This document shows, piece after piece, positions 25,309-33,912 of a DNA stretch of 42,259 bases. Origin of the DNA: Natrinema amylolyticum (lineage in GTDB: Archaea > Halobacteriota > Halobacteria > Halobacteriales > Natrialbaceae). The notes under the pieces are model-generated. The model did not search any database, was not told the origin of the DNA, and saw only the letters and a list, made by a program, of their open reading frames with translations. How positions within the stretch are numbered: position 1 is the first letter of the stretch; each line of letters begins with the position of its first letter. Both the position numbers and the translations under genes were made by a program. Location of the stretch: contig NZ_JAIWPJ010000008.1 in NCBI RefSeq assembly GCF_020515625.1, forward strand, positions 1 to 42,259. Direction: 5' to 3'.

Positions 25309-27144
25309 ATGTCACAATCCGAGTCAGCGGCCGAGTCGACGGCGGACCACGAGGAACGAATCAAGCGCCACTTGAGCGCTTCGAGGGAGATCGCGAAGAA
25401 CCTGGAGTTCGACGACGAACTGCACTTCGAGATGGGGTTGCCGATCCCGGGCCGTCGGACGTTCCTGAAGACGAGCGGCATCGTGGCGGCGTCGGCGGCG
25501 CTCGCGGGCTGCACCGACGACGAAACCGACGAGACGGGTAATCAGACTGCCGACGAGGGGGAGTCATCGGGAGAGGAGCCGGCGGAGGTGGAACGAAGTG
25601 AGACCGTTCAGCTGGCGGCCCACCAGTACGAGTTCCAGCCCCAGGAGATCCGGGTGCCGCCGAACACGGAACTCACGATCGAGTTCACGAAATCGACCTT
25701 CGAACAGAACCCGGACTTCAAGTACCACACGTTCTACCTCGAGGAGCCGTACGATATCGGGCCGGTCAATCTCCCAGAGAACACGGACGACGAAGCGTTC
25801 GATTCAGTCACGTTCGTCACTGACGAGGAGGGGACCTTCGACTTCGAGTGTAACGTCTACTGCGGGGACGGACACGCTCAGATGAACGGCCAGCTGTATG
25901 TCGTTCCCGAGGGCGAGTCCGTCGACAAGGTTGACTTCACCGACATGGAGACGCTGAAAGAGCGTCACGAGGTTCTCAAAGAAGAAAGCGAACTGGCAGG
26001 AGAGCCCCAGCACGACCTCGACCTGCGAGACATCATGGTCGTCACCGAGCGCAACAACGCTTCGGTGGCGATGATCGACACGGTCAACGACGAGTTCATG
26101 GAGCGCGTCGAGAACGTGGGGAAGGCGATCCACGTTCACGACTTCCATCCCGACCTCCCCGAGCAGACGCGCGAGGGTGCGTACGTGTACACGCAGTCGC
26201 GACAGGGGGAGATGTACAAGATCGATCTGTTCGACTTCGAACGGGTCGCCGTCGCCGACGCCGGGACGGACGCCAGGGACATCGCCGTCTCCCGGGACGG
26301 CAACTACGTGATCGGCGGGTTCTACAACCCGAACCACCTGGTCATCTGTGACGCGGACACGATGGAGCCGATCAAGCGGATCCCGACCCACACCGTCAAC
26401 CCCGACGGCGAGAGCCTCGGGAGCCGCGTCTGCTCGCTGTACGACGTCCCACAGGAGGGGCTCTTCCTCGCGGGGCTCAAGGAAGGCGGTGAGGTGTGGC
26501 TCATCGACTACACGCAGGACGAGTTCCCGGTCGTGGCGACCATCGAATGCGGTCGAACCCTCCACGACGGGTTCTTCACGGAGGACGGTCGCTACTTCAT
26601 GATCGCCTCCCAGACGGATAACCAGATGGACATCATCGACACGCGAGAACGAAGCCACGTCGCCGCGATCCCGATGGACGGTGTGCCACATCCCGGCCCC
26701 GGCGCGCTGTACCCCGACGAGGACCTCGCCTTTACCACCCACGCGGGTGCGCCGAGCGTCGGCGTCTGGAACACGGAGACCTGGGAGGCCGAGGAGATGA
26801 TCGACGTCAGGGGATCGGGGCTGTTCATCCGGAAACACGAGAACAGCGACTACGTCTGGGCCGACGTCATCCTCACCGACAGCGAGGACGACGCCTACGT
26901 CTACACGATCGACCCCGAGACCCTCGAGGTCGACCAGGAGATCGACTGCAGTCAGTGGGGTGCCGACGCCGCGATCCATCCCGAGTTCAGCCGCGACGGC
27001 GAGAAGGTGTACATCAGCGTCTGGATGGGCGAGAACGAATCGATCCTCGTGTTCGATCCGAACACGGGCGAGATGCTGACCCAGATCGAGGATCTGCTGG
27101 CGCCGACCGGAAAGTTCCTCGGCGTCCGCGCGGAGGGACACTGA
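25309..27144 (+). CDS. CuA cupredoxin - heme d1 propeller fusion (nitrite reductase NirS-like)
   Basis: 611 residues. Twin-arginine signal after an unusually long 48-residue leader (GRRTFLK, RR 49-50) and lipobox LAGC (Cys68), so exported and lipid-anchored. Residues ~95-200 are a cupredoxin with a complete CuA ligand set: H140, C181, C185, H189, M192 (CNVYCGDGHAQM). Residues ~240-611 match the eight-bladed d1 domain of cytochrome cd1 nitrite reductase: GKAIH (H275, proximal ligand), GRTLHDGFFTEDGRYFM (H419, distal), VPHPGPGA, SGLFIRKH, ISVWMG and the end APTGKF. The second distal His of NirS seems replaced by Ser369. The cytochrome c domain is absent. The ATG at 25309 has GGAGAGG upstream. 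NirN-like d1 handling is the alternative role. Confidence 0.92.
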   Translation: MSQSESAAESTADHEERIKRHLSASREIAKNLEFDDELHFEMGLPIPGRRTFLKTSGIVAASAALAGCTDDETDETGNQTADEGESSGEEPAEVERSETVQLAAHQYEFQPQEIRVPPNTELTIEFTKSTFEQNPDFKYHTFYLEEPYDIGPVNLPENTDDEAFDSVTFVTDEEGTFDFECNVYCGDGHAQMNGQLYVVPEGESVDKVDFTDMETLKERHEVLKEESELAGEPQHDLDLRDIMVVTERNNASVAMIDTVNDEFMERVENVGKAIHVHDFHPDLPEQTREGAYVYTQSRQGEMYKIDLFDFERVAVADAGTDARDIAVSRDGNYVIGGFYNPNHLVICDADTMEPIKRIPTHTVNPDGESLGSRVCSLYDVPQEGLFLAGLKEGGEVWLIDYTQDEFPVVATIECGRTLHDGFFTEDGRYFMIASQTDNQMDIIDTRERSHVAAIPMDGVPHPGPGALYPDEDLAFTTHAGAPSVGVWNTETWEAEEMIDVRGSGLFIRKHENSDYVWADVILTDSEDDAYVYTIDPETLEVDQEIDCSQWGADAAIHPEFSRDGEKVYISVWMGENESILVFDPNTGEMLTQIEDLLAPTGKFLGVRAEGH

Positions 27145-27170
27145 CCGCGGTCGACCGGTCCCACAGGCAC

Positions 27171-28313
27171 ATGTCCGACACCAGCAACACGACCGCGCGA
27201 ACGCGGACGGACCGACGACCGGCGGGACCGCTCGCGCTCGTCAAACACCTCCGCGGCGAGGGACTGACGGCGATCGACGCGGCGACCCACGAGCCGCTCG
27301 AGCGGATCGGCGACGGCCGCCAGCCACACGCGCTGGCCGTCCGTCCCGGCGGTCGCTGGGCGTACGTCCCCTACATGGGGTCGAACGCGCTCGAGATCGT
27401 CGACCTGTGGACGCTGTCCGTCGCGGACCGCGTCGACGAGGTCGGGACCGCGCCCGTGGGAGCGGTCCTGACCCGAACGGGACGGTACCTGTTCGTCAGC
27501 ACGTACGGCGGCCTCCCGGACGACGACCAGCCGGGACTGGCCGTCTTTCGGACGGCCGACGAGCGGGTCGACCGCGTCGCACGACTTCCCGTCGGGAAGG
27601 CCGCCGGCCTCGCCGTCGACGCCGACAACGACGTGTGGGTCGCGCTCCGAGACGACGACGAGTTGCTCCGGATCGGCGGGACGCCCCCCTTCAACGTCCT
27701 GGACCGGTTCGCGGTCGGTGCCGGTCCGCAGGACCTGGCCCACGAACCGACCCGGGGACTGCTGGGCGTGAACAACGCCGACGGGGACAGCGTGACCGTC
27801 GTCGACACGCACGCGGCGACGGTCCTCGGGACGGTCCCGGCCCCGAACCCGAGGGGCGGGACCGCCGTTCCGGGCAGCGATCGCTGGATCGTCGGCGACA
27901 CGGAGGGAGACGGAATCACGGTCGTCGACCTCGAGGCGGTCCGCCGCGGGGATCTCGAGTCGGCGGTCGCCGATCGCGTCCCGCTGGGGACGCCCACTGC
28001 CTTTCCCGACGTCACCCCCGACGGGTCCCTGCTCGCCGTCGATGCCTACGACGACGATCGCGTCGCGTTCCTCGACCCCTCGAGCCTGGGCGTCGTCGCG
28101 CGGGTCGAGACCGGGCCGACGCCGCGCCACCCGCGGTTCAGCGCGGACGGCCGGGTCTGTTACGTCCCCAGCGTCGACGCCGACACCGTGACCGTCGTCG
28201 ACGTCGACGACGTTCGAGCGGGCGACCCCGACCCGATCGCGGCGACCATCGACGTGTCCGAAGGGGCGGCCCCCGCGGGCTGTTTTCGGACCGATAGAGG
28301 TAGATACCAATGA
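27171..28313 (+). CDS. nirF: NirF-like propeller protein, first copy
   Basis: 380 residues made of beta-propeller blades. The segment DGRQPHALAVRPGGRWAYV matches the NirF region (SHASAVFSRDGRYAYV-type) that carries the functionally important His of NirF. NirF acts in the last steps of heme d1 synthesis and binds heme d1. The C-terminus AAPAGCF is a degenerate form of the NirF end motif KPSGIF. No signal peptide is seen, so a cytoplasmic location is likely. It begins 26 bases after the CuA-d1 gene; its TGA overlaps the ATG of the next gene (ATGA). A generic YncE-like propeller is the fallback assignment. Confidence 0.8.
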   Translation: MSDTSNTTARTRTDRRPAGPLALVKHLRGEGLTAIDAATHEPLERIGDGRQPHALAVRPGGRWAYVPYMGSNALEIVDLWTLSVADRVDEVGTAPVGAVLTRTGRYLFVSTYGGLPDDDQPGLAVFRTADERVDRVARLPVGKAAGLAVDADNDVWVALRDDDELLRIGGTPPFNVLDRFAVGAGPQDLAHEPTRGLLGVNNADGDSVTVVDTHAATVLGTVPAPNPRGGTAVPGSDRWIVGDTEGDGITVVDLEAVRRGDLESAVADRVPLGTPTAFPDVTPDGSLLAVDAYDDDRVAFLDPSSLGVVARVETGPTPRHPRFSADGRVCYVPSVDADTVTVVDVDDVRAGDPDPIAATIDVSEGAAPAGCFRTDRGRYQ

Positions 28314-29446
28314 CACCGGACACCGACACCGTCGCGAGCGACCGCTCGTCCGGCGCGCCGACGATCGTCAAGAACGCCGCGAGCAGCCACTTCAGCGCGG
28401 TCGATATCGAGGACGGTGAGGTCCTCAAAGCGGTCGGCGACGGGCGATACCCGCACACGGCGCTGTTTCACCCGGACGCGCCCGTCGCGTACCTGCTGTA
28501 CATCTCCAGTGCGCATCTCGAGGTCCTCGACCTCGAGCGTCTGGAGACCGTCCAGCGCGTCGACCGACTCGGAACGATGCCAGTCGGGAGCGCACTCGGC
28601 CCCGACGGCGACCGGCTGTTCGTCGGCACCGCCGTGGCTCTGCCGGACGCGCCCGATCCGGGCGTCCTCGCGTTCGAGATCGACGCCGACGGCCGGCTCG
28701 AGGCGGGCGGCGCGCGGCCGCTCTCGCGGAGTTCGGGTATGCGAATCGGGCCGGACGGCCGCCTGTACGTGGGCCAGAAGACCGCGGACGAGATCGCCGT
28801 GTGCAGCGCCGATTCCCAGTTGGCCGTCGAGGCGCGGATCCCCGTCGGTGCAGAGCCACACGATCTCTACGTGCTCGAGGACGACGGGCTGTTGGTCGTC
28901 AACCACGCTGGGGGCTCGTCCGCGTCGTTCGTCGATCCGGAAACGGGTCGGGTCCGCTGTACTGCCGAGACGGGGACGAATCCGCACGGCTTCGCCGTCG
29001 CGGACGGCCCCGACTATCGGTACGGGCTGCTCCCGGCGCGCGAGGACGAGCGGGTAGCCGTCGTCGACCTCGAGGCGGTCGCGGCCGGCGAGTCGTCGCC
29101 GACGGAGGCGCTGCTCGACGTCGGAACGACGACCGGCTTCGCCGACGTGACGCCGGACGGCCGCTACGCGATCGTCGACTCCTACGAGGAGCCGTTCGTG
29201 ACGATCCTGGATCTGGGTGACCGCTCGATCGCCGGCCGAGTCGAAGTCGGCGGGGAACCGCTTCACGTCGTCTTCGGACCCGAAGGGGAGGAGTGCTACG
29301 TCGGAAATATGGAGCGAACCGATCTCGCGGTGCTCGACGTACGGCCGCTGGCCGACGATCGGCCAGCGGACGTGTCCGTCGCTCGCCGAATCGAGGGACT
29401 CGGAGACAAACCGAGCGGTATCTTCCGCCCGGAGGGAAGCCAATGA
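28310..29446 (+). CDS. nirF: NirF-like propeller protein, second copy
   Basis: 378 residues, a diverged paralogue of the preceding protein. It has DGRYPHTALFHPDAPVAYL at the NirF histidine region and ends in GLGDKPSGIF, the NirF C-terminal motif almost unchanged. No export signal is visible. Start and stop both overlap the neighbours by ATGA, so three genes are translationally coupled. Two consecutive NirF-like proteins are unusual; they may form a heterodimer or serve different d1 intermediates (inference). Confidence 0.82.
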   Translation: MTPDTDTVASDRSSGAPTIVKNAASSHFSAVDIEDGEVLKAVGDGRYPHTALFHPDAPVAYLLYISSAHLEVLDLERLETVQRVDRLGTMPVGSALGPDGDRLFVGTAVALPDAPDPGVLAFEIDADGRLEAGGARPLSRSSGMRIGPDGRLYVGQKTADEIAVCSADSQLAVEARIPVGAEPHDLYVLEDDGLLVVNHAGGSSASFVDPETGRVRCTAETGTNPHGFAVADGPDYRYGLLPAREDERVAVVDLEAVAAGESSPTEALLDVGTTTGFADVTPDGRYAIVDSYEEPFVTILDLGDRSIAGRVEVGGEPLHVVFGPEGEECYVGNMERTDLAVLDVRPLADDRPADVSVARRIEGLGDKPSGIFRPEGSQ

Positions 29447-30663
29447 TCGACCTGACACGCCTCATCAGAGGACTCGACAATCGACCCGAACAGATCCGTT
29501 ACGAGAAGCGTCACGCGAGCGATGCGCTCGTCCCGCTGGTCGTGTGGAACACGACCCCTGCGTGTAACTTGCAGTGCAAACACTGCTACTTCGGGGCCTG
29601 CGACGAGCGCGACAGCGGGGAACTGTCGACCGCCGAGGCGAAGGCGTTCATCGACTCGCTGGCCGCGGTGAACGTGCCGGTACTCGTCTTCAGCGGCGGC
29701 GAGCCGTTCTTCCGCGACGATCTCACCGAACTCACCCGGTACGCGACCGAGCAGGGGCTCCGTCCCATCGCCTCGAGTAACGGCACGTTCCTGACCGAGG
29801 AGCGCGCTCGGGAAGTAGCCGACGCCGGGATGCAGTACGTCGGCGTCTCGCTGGACGGCGTCGGGGCGACGAACGACGAGTTCCGCGGCGTCGACGGGGC
29901 GTTCGAGCGTGCCCGCAACGGGCTTCGCAACGCTCGCGACGCCGGGATGGGGACCGGGATCCGGTGCACGATGACCGAGGGGACCGTCGACGACGTCCCC
30001 GCGGTGATCGACCTCGCAGTCGAGGAGGGGATCGACCGTGTCAACGTGTTCCACCTCATCTACTCGGGGCGCGGCGGCGACATCACCGACGCCGACCTCC
30101 CCTTCGAGCGCACGCGTGAGGTGGTCGATTACCTCTACGAGCGAACCAAAACGCTCGCCGAGACCCACCCCGACATGCAGATCCTGACCGCGGGTAACTA
30201 CGCGGACGCGGTCTACCTCTACCACCGCATCCGCGAAGACATGCCGGCTCACGCCGAGCGGGCTCGGGAACTCCTGTTCGACGACGGTCCCGGGCGAGTG
30301 GTCAAGAACGGCGACGCCGGCCCGAAGGTCGTCAACGTCGACCACCGCGGCGACGTCCACCCGAGCATGTTCCTCTCACAGTACACGCTCGGGAACGTCC
30401 GAGAGCAACGGCTCGACGAGATCCTCGCCGAAAGCGACCGCTGGGACGAACTGGCCGAACCGACCGAGCATCTCAAAGGGAAATGCGGCCGTTGCCCGTG
30501 GAAGGAGGTCTGTGGCGGGAACTCCCGCGCCCGGGCCGCTGCAGTCTACGACGACCTCTGGGCCGAGGACCCTCGGTGCTATCTCACCGAGGCCGAGTAC
30601 AGTACCGACGACCTGCCGACCGACCACGCACCACCGGTCGACGCGCCCGCAGTGCTCGAATAG
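29443..30663 (+). CDS. nirJ: Radical SAM/SPASM protein, NirJ-like (heme d1 biosynthesis)
   Basis: 406 residues. The radical SAM cluster motif is CNLQCKHC (C41, C45, C48), followed by FSGGEP for SAM binding. The C-terminal SPASM-type cysteines are C348, C351, C357 and C379 in CGRCPWKEVCGGNSRARA...DPRCYL, the ending typical of NirJ and the heme-synthesis enzymes AhbC/AhbD. NirJ removes propionate side chains during heme d1 formation. The neighbours (NirF-like proteins and a d1 enzyme) favour NirJ over AhbC/AhbD, which haloarchaea need elsewhere for ordinary heme. Confidence 0.85.
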   Translation: MIDLTRLIRGLDNRPEQIRYEKRHASDALVPLVVWNTTPACNLQCKHCYFGACDERDSGELSTAEAKAFIDSLAAVNVPVLVFSGGEPFFRDDLTELTRYATEQGLRPIASSNGTFLTEERAREVADAGMQYVGVSLDGVGATNDEFRGVDGAFERARNGLRNARDAGMGTGIRCTMTEGTVDDVPAVIDLAVEEGIDRVNVFHLIYSGRGGDITDADLPFERTREVVDYLYERTKTLAETHPDMQILTAGNYADAVYLYHRIREDMPAHAERARELLFDDGPGRVVKNGDAGPKVVNVDHRGDVHPSMFLSQYTLGNVREQRLDEILAESDRWDELAEPTEHLKGKCGRCPWKEVCGGNSRARAAAVYDDLWAEDPRCYLTEAEYSTDDLPTDHAPPVDAPAVLE

Positions 30664-30667
30664 ACAG

Positions 30668-31969
30668 ATGGACGCGCTCGATCCGGCACCTACCGACTCG
30701 AGAATCGATTCCGATCCGGCGGCGGGAGCGGCAGCTCCGAAGAGCGTCCGCCGACTCGCGTGTTGCCGCCTCAGTCACGCGACTCACTCGACGGACGAGC
30801 TCGGTGCGGTCACACCGGACGAACCGCTCGAAGTCGCTCGTCGGATCGCGCAACACGACCGCGTCACCGAGTCGGTCGTCCTGTCGACGTGCAACCGAGT
30901 GGAAGTGTATCTCAGCACCCGCACACCGGCGGACCGCGACGCAGCGCTTCGCGTGGCGTGCGACGCGCTCGCCGATCCCGACGGCCTCCGGACCGAAACG
31001 GGGATCGACGTCGTCGAACACCTGTTCCGCGTCGCTTGCGGTCTCGACAGTACCGTGATCGGCGAGGATCACGTCCTCGGACAGGTCCGTCGAACGTTCG
31101 AAACGGCACTCGAGGCGGGACTCACCGGCGGCGTGGTGACGCGAACCGCGGACGCGGCCGTCTCAGTGGGACGGGCCTGTCGCGACGAGACCGACATCAA
31201 TGAGGGCCACGTCAGCTACGGGAGCGCGACCTGCGACCGACTCGAGGCATGCGGCTGCACGCCGAACCGCCTCGTCGTCGTCGGCGCAGGTGAGATGGCG
31301 ACCTCGGTCGTAAGGGCGGCCAGCCATCGATGGGACAGTCGCGTCGACGTCGTCAACCGATCGAGCGCACCGAAGCTACCCACCGATGACGGACGGTACT
31401 GGCCGCTCGAGTTCCTCGAGTCGGCGCTGACGGATGCCGATGCGGTCGTGACGGCGACCGGCGCGTCGGAGCCGGTGTTGACCGACGAGACGGCGGATGC
31501 CGTCGCGGAGGATACGCTCGTCGTTGACCTGGCGAACCCGCCCGACGTCGCCGACGCGGTCCGGGAATCGCCCGGAACGGTCGTGACTCTCGACGAGATC
31601 CAACGCCAGATCGAGGTGGTCGTCGCGGACCGGCGTGAGGCGGTCCCAACGGTCGAGGACGCGATCGCAGACGCGATCGCGTCGTTCGTCGATCGAGAAC
31701 GCGAGAACCGCGCCGAGGATACGCTCCGCGCGCTCCACCGAACGGCGGCAGCGATCCGTGAGAACGAACTCGAGCAGGCGCGGGCCCGCCTCGAGAACGG
31801 GGACGACCCCGAGGTCATTCTGGAGGAGTTCGCCAGCGCGCTGACCGGATCGCTCCTCGGGACGCCGACCGAACGCCTTCGAACGGCCGCACGTGACGGT
31901 GACGATGCGATTATCGAGGCCACACACCGGCTGTTCGATCTCGACGCCGTCCTCGAGGAGTCGTCGTGA
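30668..31969 (+). CDS. hemA: Glutamyl-tRNA reductase
   Basis: 433 residues. The catalytic-cysteine motif VLSTCNRVEVY (C75), GLDSTVIGEDHVLGQVR, the NADPH-binding VVGAGEMA and the C-terminal helical dimerisation region are all present. It makes glutamate-1-semialdehyde, the committed step of tetrapyrrole synthesis. It starts four bases after the nirJ-like stop, so it ends the heme d1 operon and probably raises precursor supply when the d1 enzyme is made; a housekeeping hemA is expected elsewhere in the genome (inference). The N-terminus is ~20 residues longer than usual and low in conserved content. Confidence 0.93.
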   Translation: MDALDPAPTDSRIDSDPAAGAAAPKSVRRLACCRLSHATHSTDELGAVTPDEPLEVARRIAQHDRVTESVVLSTCNRVEVYLSTRTPADRDAALRVACDALADPDGLRTETGIDVVEHLFRVACGLDSTVIGEDHVLGQVRRTFETALEAGLTGGVVTRTADAAVSVGRACRDETDINEGHVSYGSATCDRLEACGCTPNRLVVVGAGEMATSVVRAASHRWDSRVDVVNRSSAPKLPTDDGRYWPLEFLESALTDADAVVTATGASEPVLTDETADAVAEDTLVVDLANPPDVADAVRESPGTVVTLDEIQRQIEVVVADRREAVPTVEDAIADAIASFVDRERENRAEDTLRALHRTAAAIRENELEQARARLENGDDPEVILEEFASALTGSLLGTPTERLRTAARDGDDAIIEATHRLFDLDAVLEESS

Positions 31970-32063
31970 GTCGGCGACTCTCCGCAGGCGTCCGAGACGT
32001 CCGAGTTAGTTTACTTCCCGCTGTTATTCGATTAGTCCCGCGAGGGTTGCACGATCCCGTATA

Positions 32064-32528
32064 TCAAACGACACTATCTCTCGATCCGACGAACTGACCA
32101 CGACCGGTGATTTCGGTGATCTCTAACTCGTACCACACCGTCTCGTACTCGGAGATCGGGGCGTTAAACACCTCGAGCGCTGCCTCTTCGCCTACATCGG
32201 AGAATAGCGTCGCCGCTTCGGCCAAGTCGGAGTCGGATACCTGTCGGATATGGCCTCGGAGGACGACGCTCTTCCACTGGTTTTTCGTGGCCCACTCGTA
32301 GACGGTGAGGCTCGCGAGGTCCGTTTCCGAAACGAACGCCCGCTTCATACCGCCTTCGTCCATGATAAACCGGAAGAAGCATCGATTCGAACCACCGTCG
32401 TAGGCGAAGGCGATCGGGATCGTGTATGCTTCGCTTCCCTTCGCCAAGCCAAGCACTCCGAGCCCCTGTTCTCGCAGAAATGTTTCGATTTCTTCCGCGT
32501 CTAACTCCACACCGATATCCGGTGACAT
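32064..32528 (-). CDS. Pyridoxamine 5'-phosphate oxidase-like (split-barrel) protein
   Basis: 154 residues. The pattern LREQGLGVLGLAKGSEAYTIPIAFAYDGGSNRCFFRF followed by a later VVLRGHIRQV strand is that of flavin- or heme-binding split-barrel proteins common in haloarchaea. The substrate is unknown. I start at the ATG at 32528, since the preceding 18 codons of the open frame are not conserved-looking. It is convergent with hemA and does not look part of that operon. Confidence 0.85.
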   Translation of the reverse strand: MSPDIGVELDAEEIETFLREQGLGVLGLAKGSEAYTIPIAFAYDGGSNRCFFRFIMDEGGMKRAFVSETDLASLTVYEWATKNQWKSVVLRGHIRQVSDSDLAEAATLFSDVGEEAALEVFNAPISEYETVWYELEITEITGRGQFVGSRDSVV

Positions 32529-32629
32529 ACCGGCGAGTACCACAATGGGGGCAAAAAGCCTGTGCTGACCAGCTAGGATCACTACCAGTCAATTATATTA
32601 CATTGCACTCATCGTAGTTTAATTTTCCA

Positions 32630-33190
32630 CTATCGATCCGATCTGGCGAAATTGTGGAGGGCGTGGTCGCCGAGTAGAAGGACGATAGCAGCGCCGACGA
32701 GATTAAAAACGAGATCGAAGAGCGTGTCGGTCTTTCCGTAGGTGACGAGTACCGGTTCGAGACCGATCCGGTCGGCCGTGGCATGGATCGTGTACTCGAC
32801 GAGTTCCCAGAGGATCCCGGCGCAGACGACGACAGCAATCACGAGGGGACGAGGATCGCGCCCGCGGCGACGAACCGCTACGAAGGTGAATCCGCCGAGA
32901 ATCGTTGCCGAATGGGTGTGTGTCAGGTGGTCCCACCACCAGACGTCGTCGTAGGGACCGAGCATACCGACGGCGTGTGTGAGCATAGCGGTCTCGAGAT
33001 AGACGCGCTGCCACGGTCGGAATTCGACATCGTACCGTCGTTCGGAAACGAGCGGAAGAAACGTCCCGATGAGTCCGAGGATAGCGTTTGCGACTGCACT
33101 GGGATCGCGTCGGCGAACGCCGATTGCGAGTACCGCCAGGATTCCGTACCGAACACCGCGTTCTCCCTTCCGAACGACCGACGGTCGCAT
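32630..33190 (-). CDS. DUF2238 (YjdF-like) membrane protein
   Basis: 186 residues with about five membrane segments. The motif DDVWWWDHLTHTHSATILGG and the later ILWELVEY are typical of the DUF2238/YjdF family, whose function is unknown. A TATA-like TTTATC lies ~30 bases before the ATG at 33190, supporting the start. It lies upstream of the split-barrel gene in the same direction with about 100 bases between. Confidence 0.8.
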   Translation of the reverse strand: MRPSVVRKGERGVRYGILAVLAIGVRRRDPSAVANAILGLIGTFLPLVSERRYDVEFRPWQRVYLETAMLTHAVGMLGPYDDVWWWDHLTHTHSATILGGFTFVAVRRRGRDPRPLVIAVVVCAGILWELVEYTIHATADRIGLEPVLVTYGKTDTLFDLVFNLVGAAIVLLLGDHALHNFARSDR

Positions 33191-33912
33191 GTAACCCGGT
33201 ACAGGCGTCGGTCCGATAAAGATGGCGTATCGAATCCCACGTCGACAGCAGTGACCGGTTCGACTGGTATCTGCTGAAGTGACGACGGAACTCCGTTTTC
33301 GATCGAGACACGGCCAACGGATTTCGCTCTCCGAGACGGATCAGTAGCGGGATCCGATTACGAACGTATTCCGTTAGCGCCGATCAACACCACCGTTCGA
33401 CCGCGGAGAGGCACGAACTGGCCACAGATACGCGACGGGAACCCCCTCTGACGCTCATCGATCCCATCGGAGGATGTGCGACTCGAGCCGTCAACCAATA
33501 GAGCGACGGATCGGATTACTCTCGCGCTGTTTTGCTATCGTCCGAACAGATAGCCGAAGACGTGATGACAGTTAGCTAGCGGAAGCCCACGGCTTTAGCC
33601 GCGGGAGGAAGTCAAAAGCGCGAGGTCGTCGGAAACGACGTCGTAGCAGACCAAGCGGCGGGGACGGCTCCAGCGGTCGTGATAACGGCTCGGTATCTCT
33701 TCTCGTCTTCGGCTTCTCATCCCGCGAGAGACGTTCTCTCCGTCCGAACCGTTACGACCGTTTCGCTGGTTGTTTCGAGAACGTATCCGCTATATGTCGG
33801 CCGTTTATAGCTTTTATTACAAACCTATGTGTGTAACGGGAACCAGGGCAAAAATACCGTATTACCCGTTGTACCGAGCCAGTATATGGCAATTTAGAAC
33901 GGTATAAACGGA
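33191..33912. other. 720-base gene-free region with transposon relic
   Basis: No credible gene. GC falls towards 33790-33905. It holds the orphan IS200/IS605 end at 33574-33614 and an inverted repeat AACGGG...CCCGTT (about 33835-33870) just before the truncated ABC1 gene. The missing N-terminal part of that gene is not visible here in any frame. Confidence 0.5.
33574..33614 (+). mobile_element. Orphan right end of an IS200/IS605 element
   Basis: The + strand reads ...ASGSPRL-stop followed by hairpin CCCACGGC-TTTA-GCCGCGGG (33586-33605, one mismatch) and GGAGGAAGTCA. This parallels the end of the complete tnpB (SGGTPRL-stop, same stem) at 2066-2090. Only the last ~40 bases of an element are left. 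Confidence 0.65.

Noticed and set aside
26952-28316. 454-codon minus-strand frame opposite the NirF-like gene
   Set aside because: Antisense shadow typical of high-GC sequence; the + strand gene is in a coupled operon.
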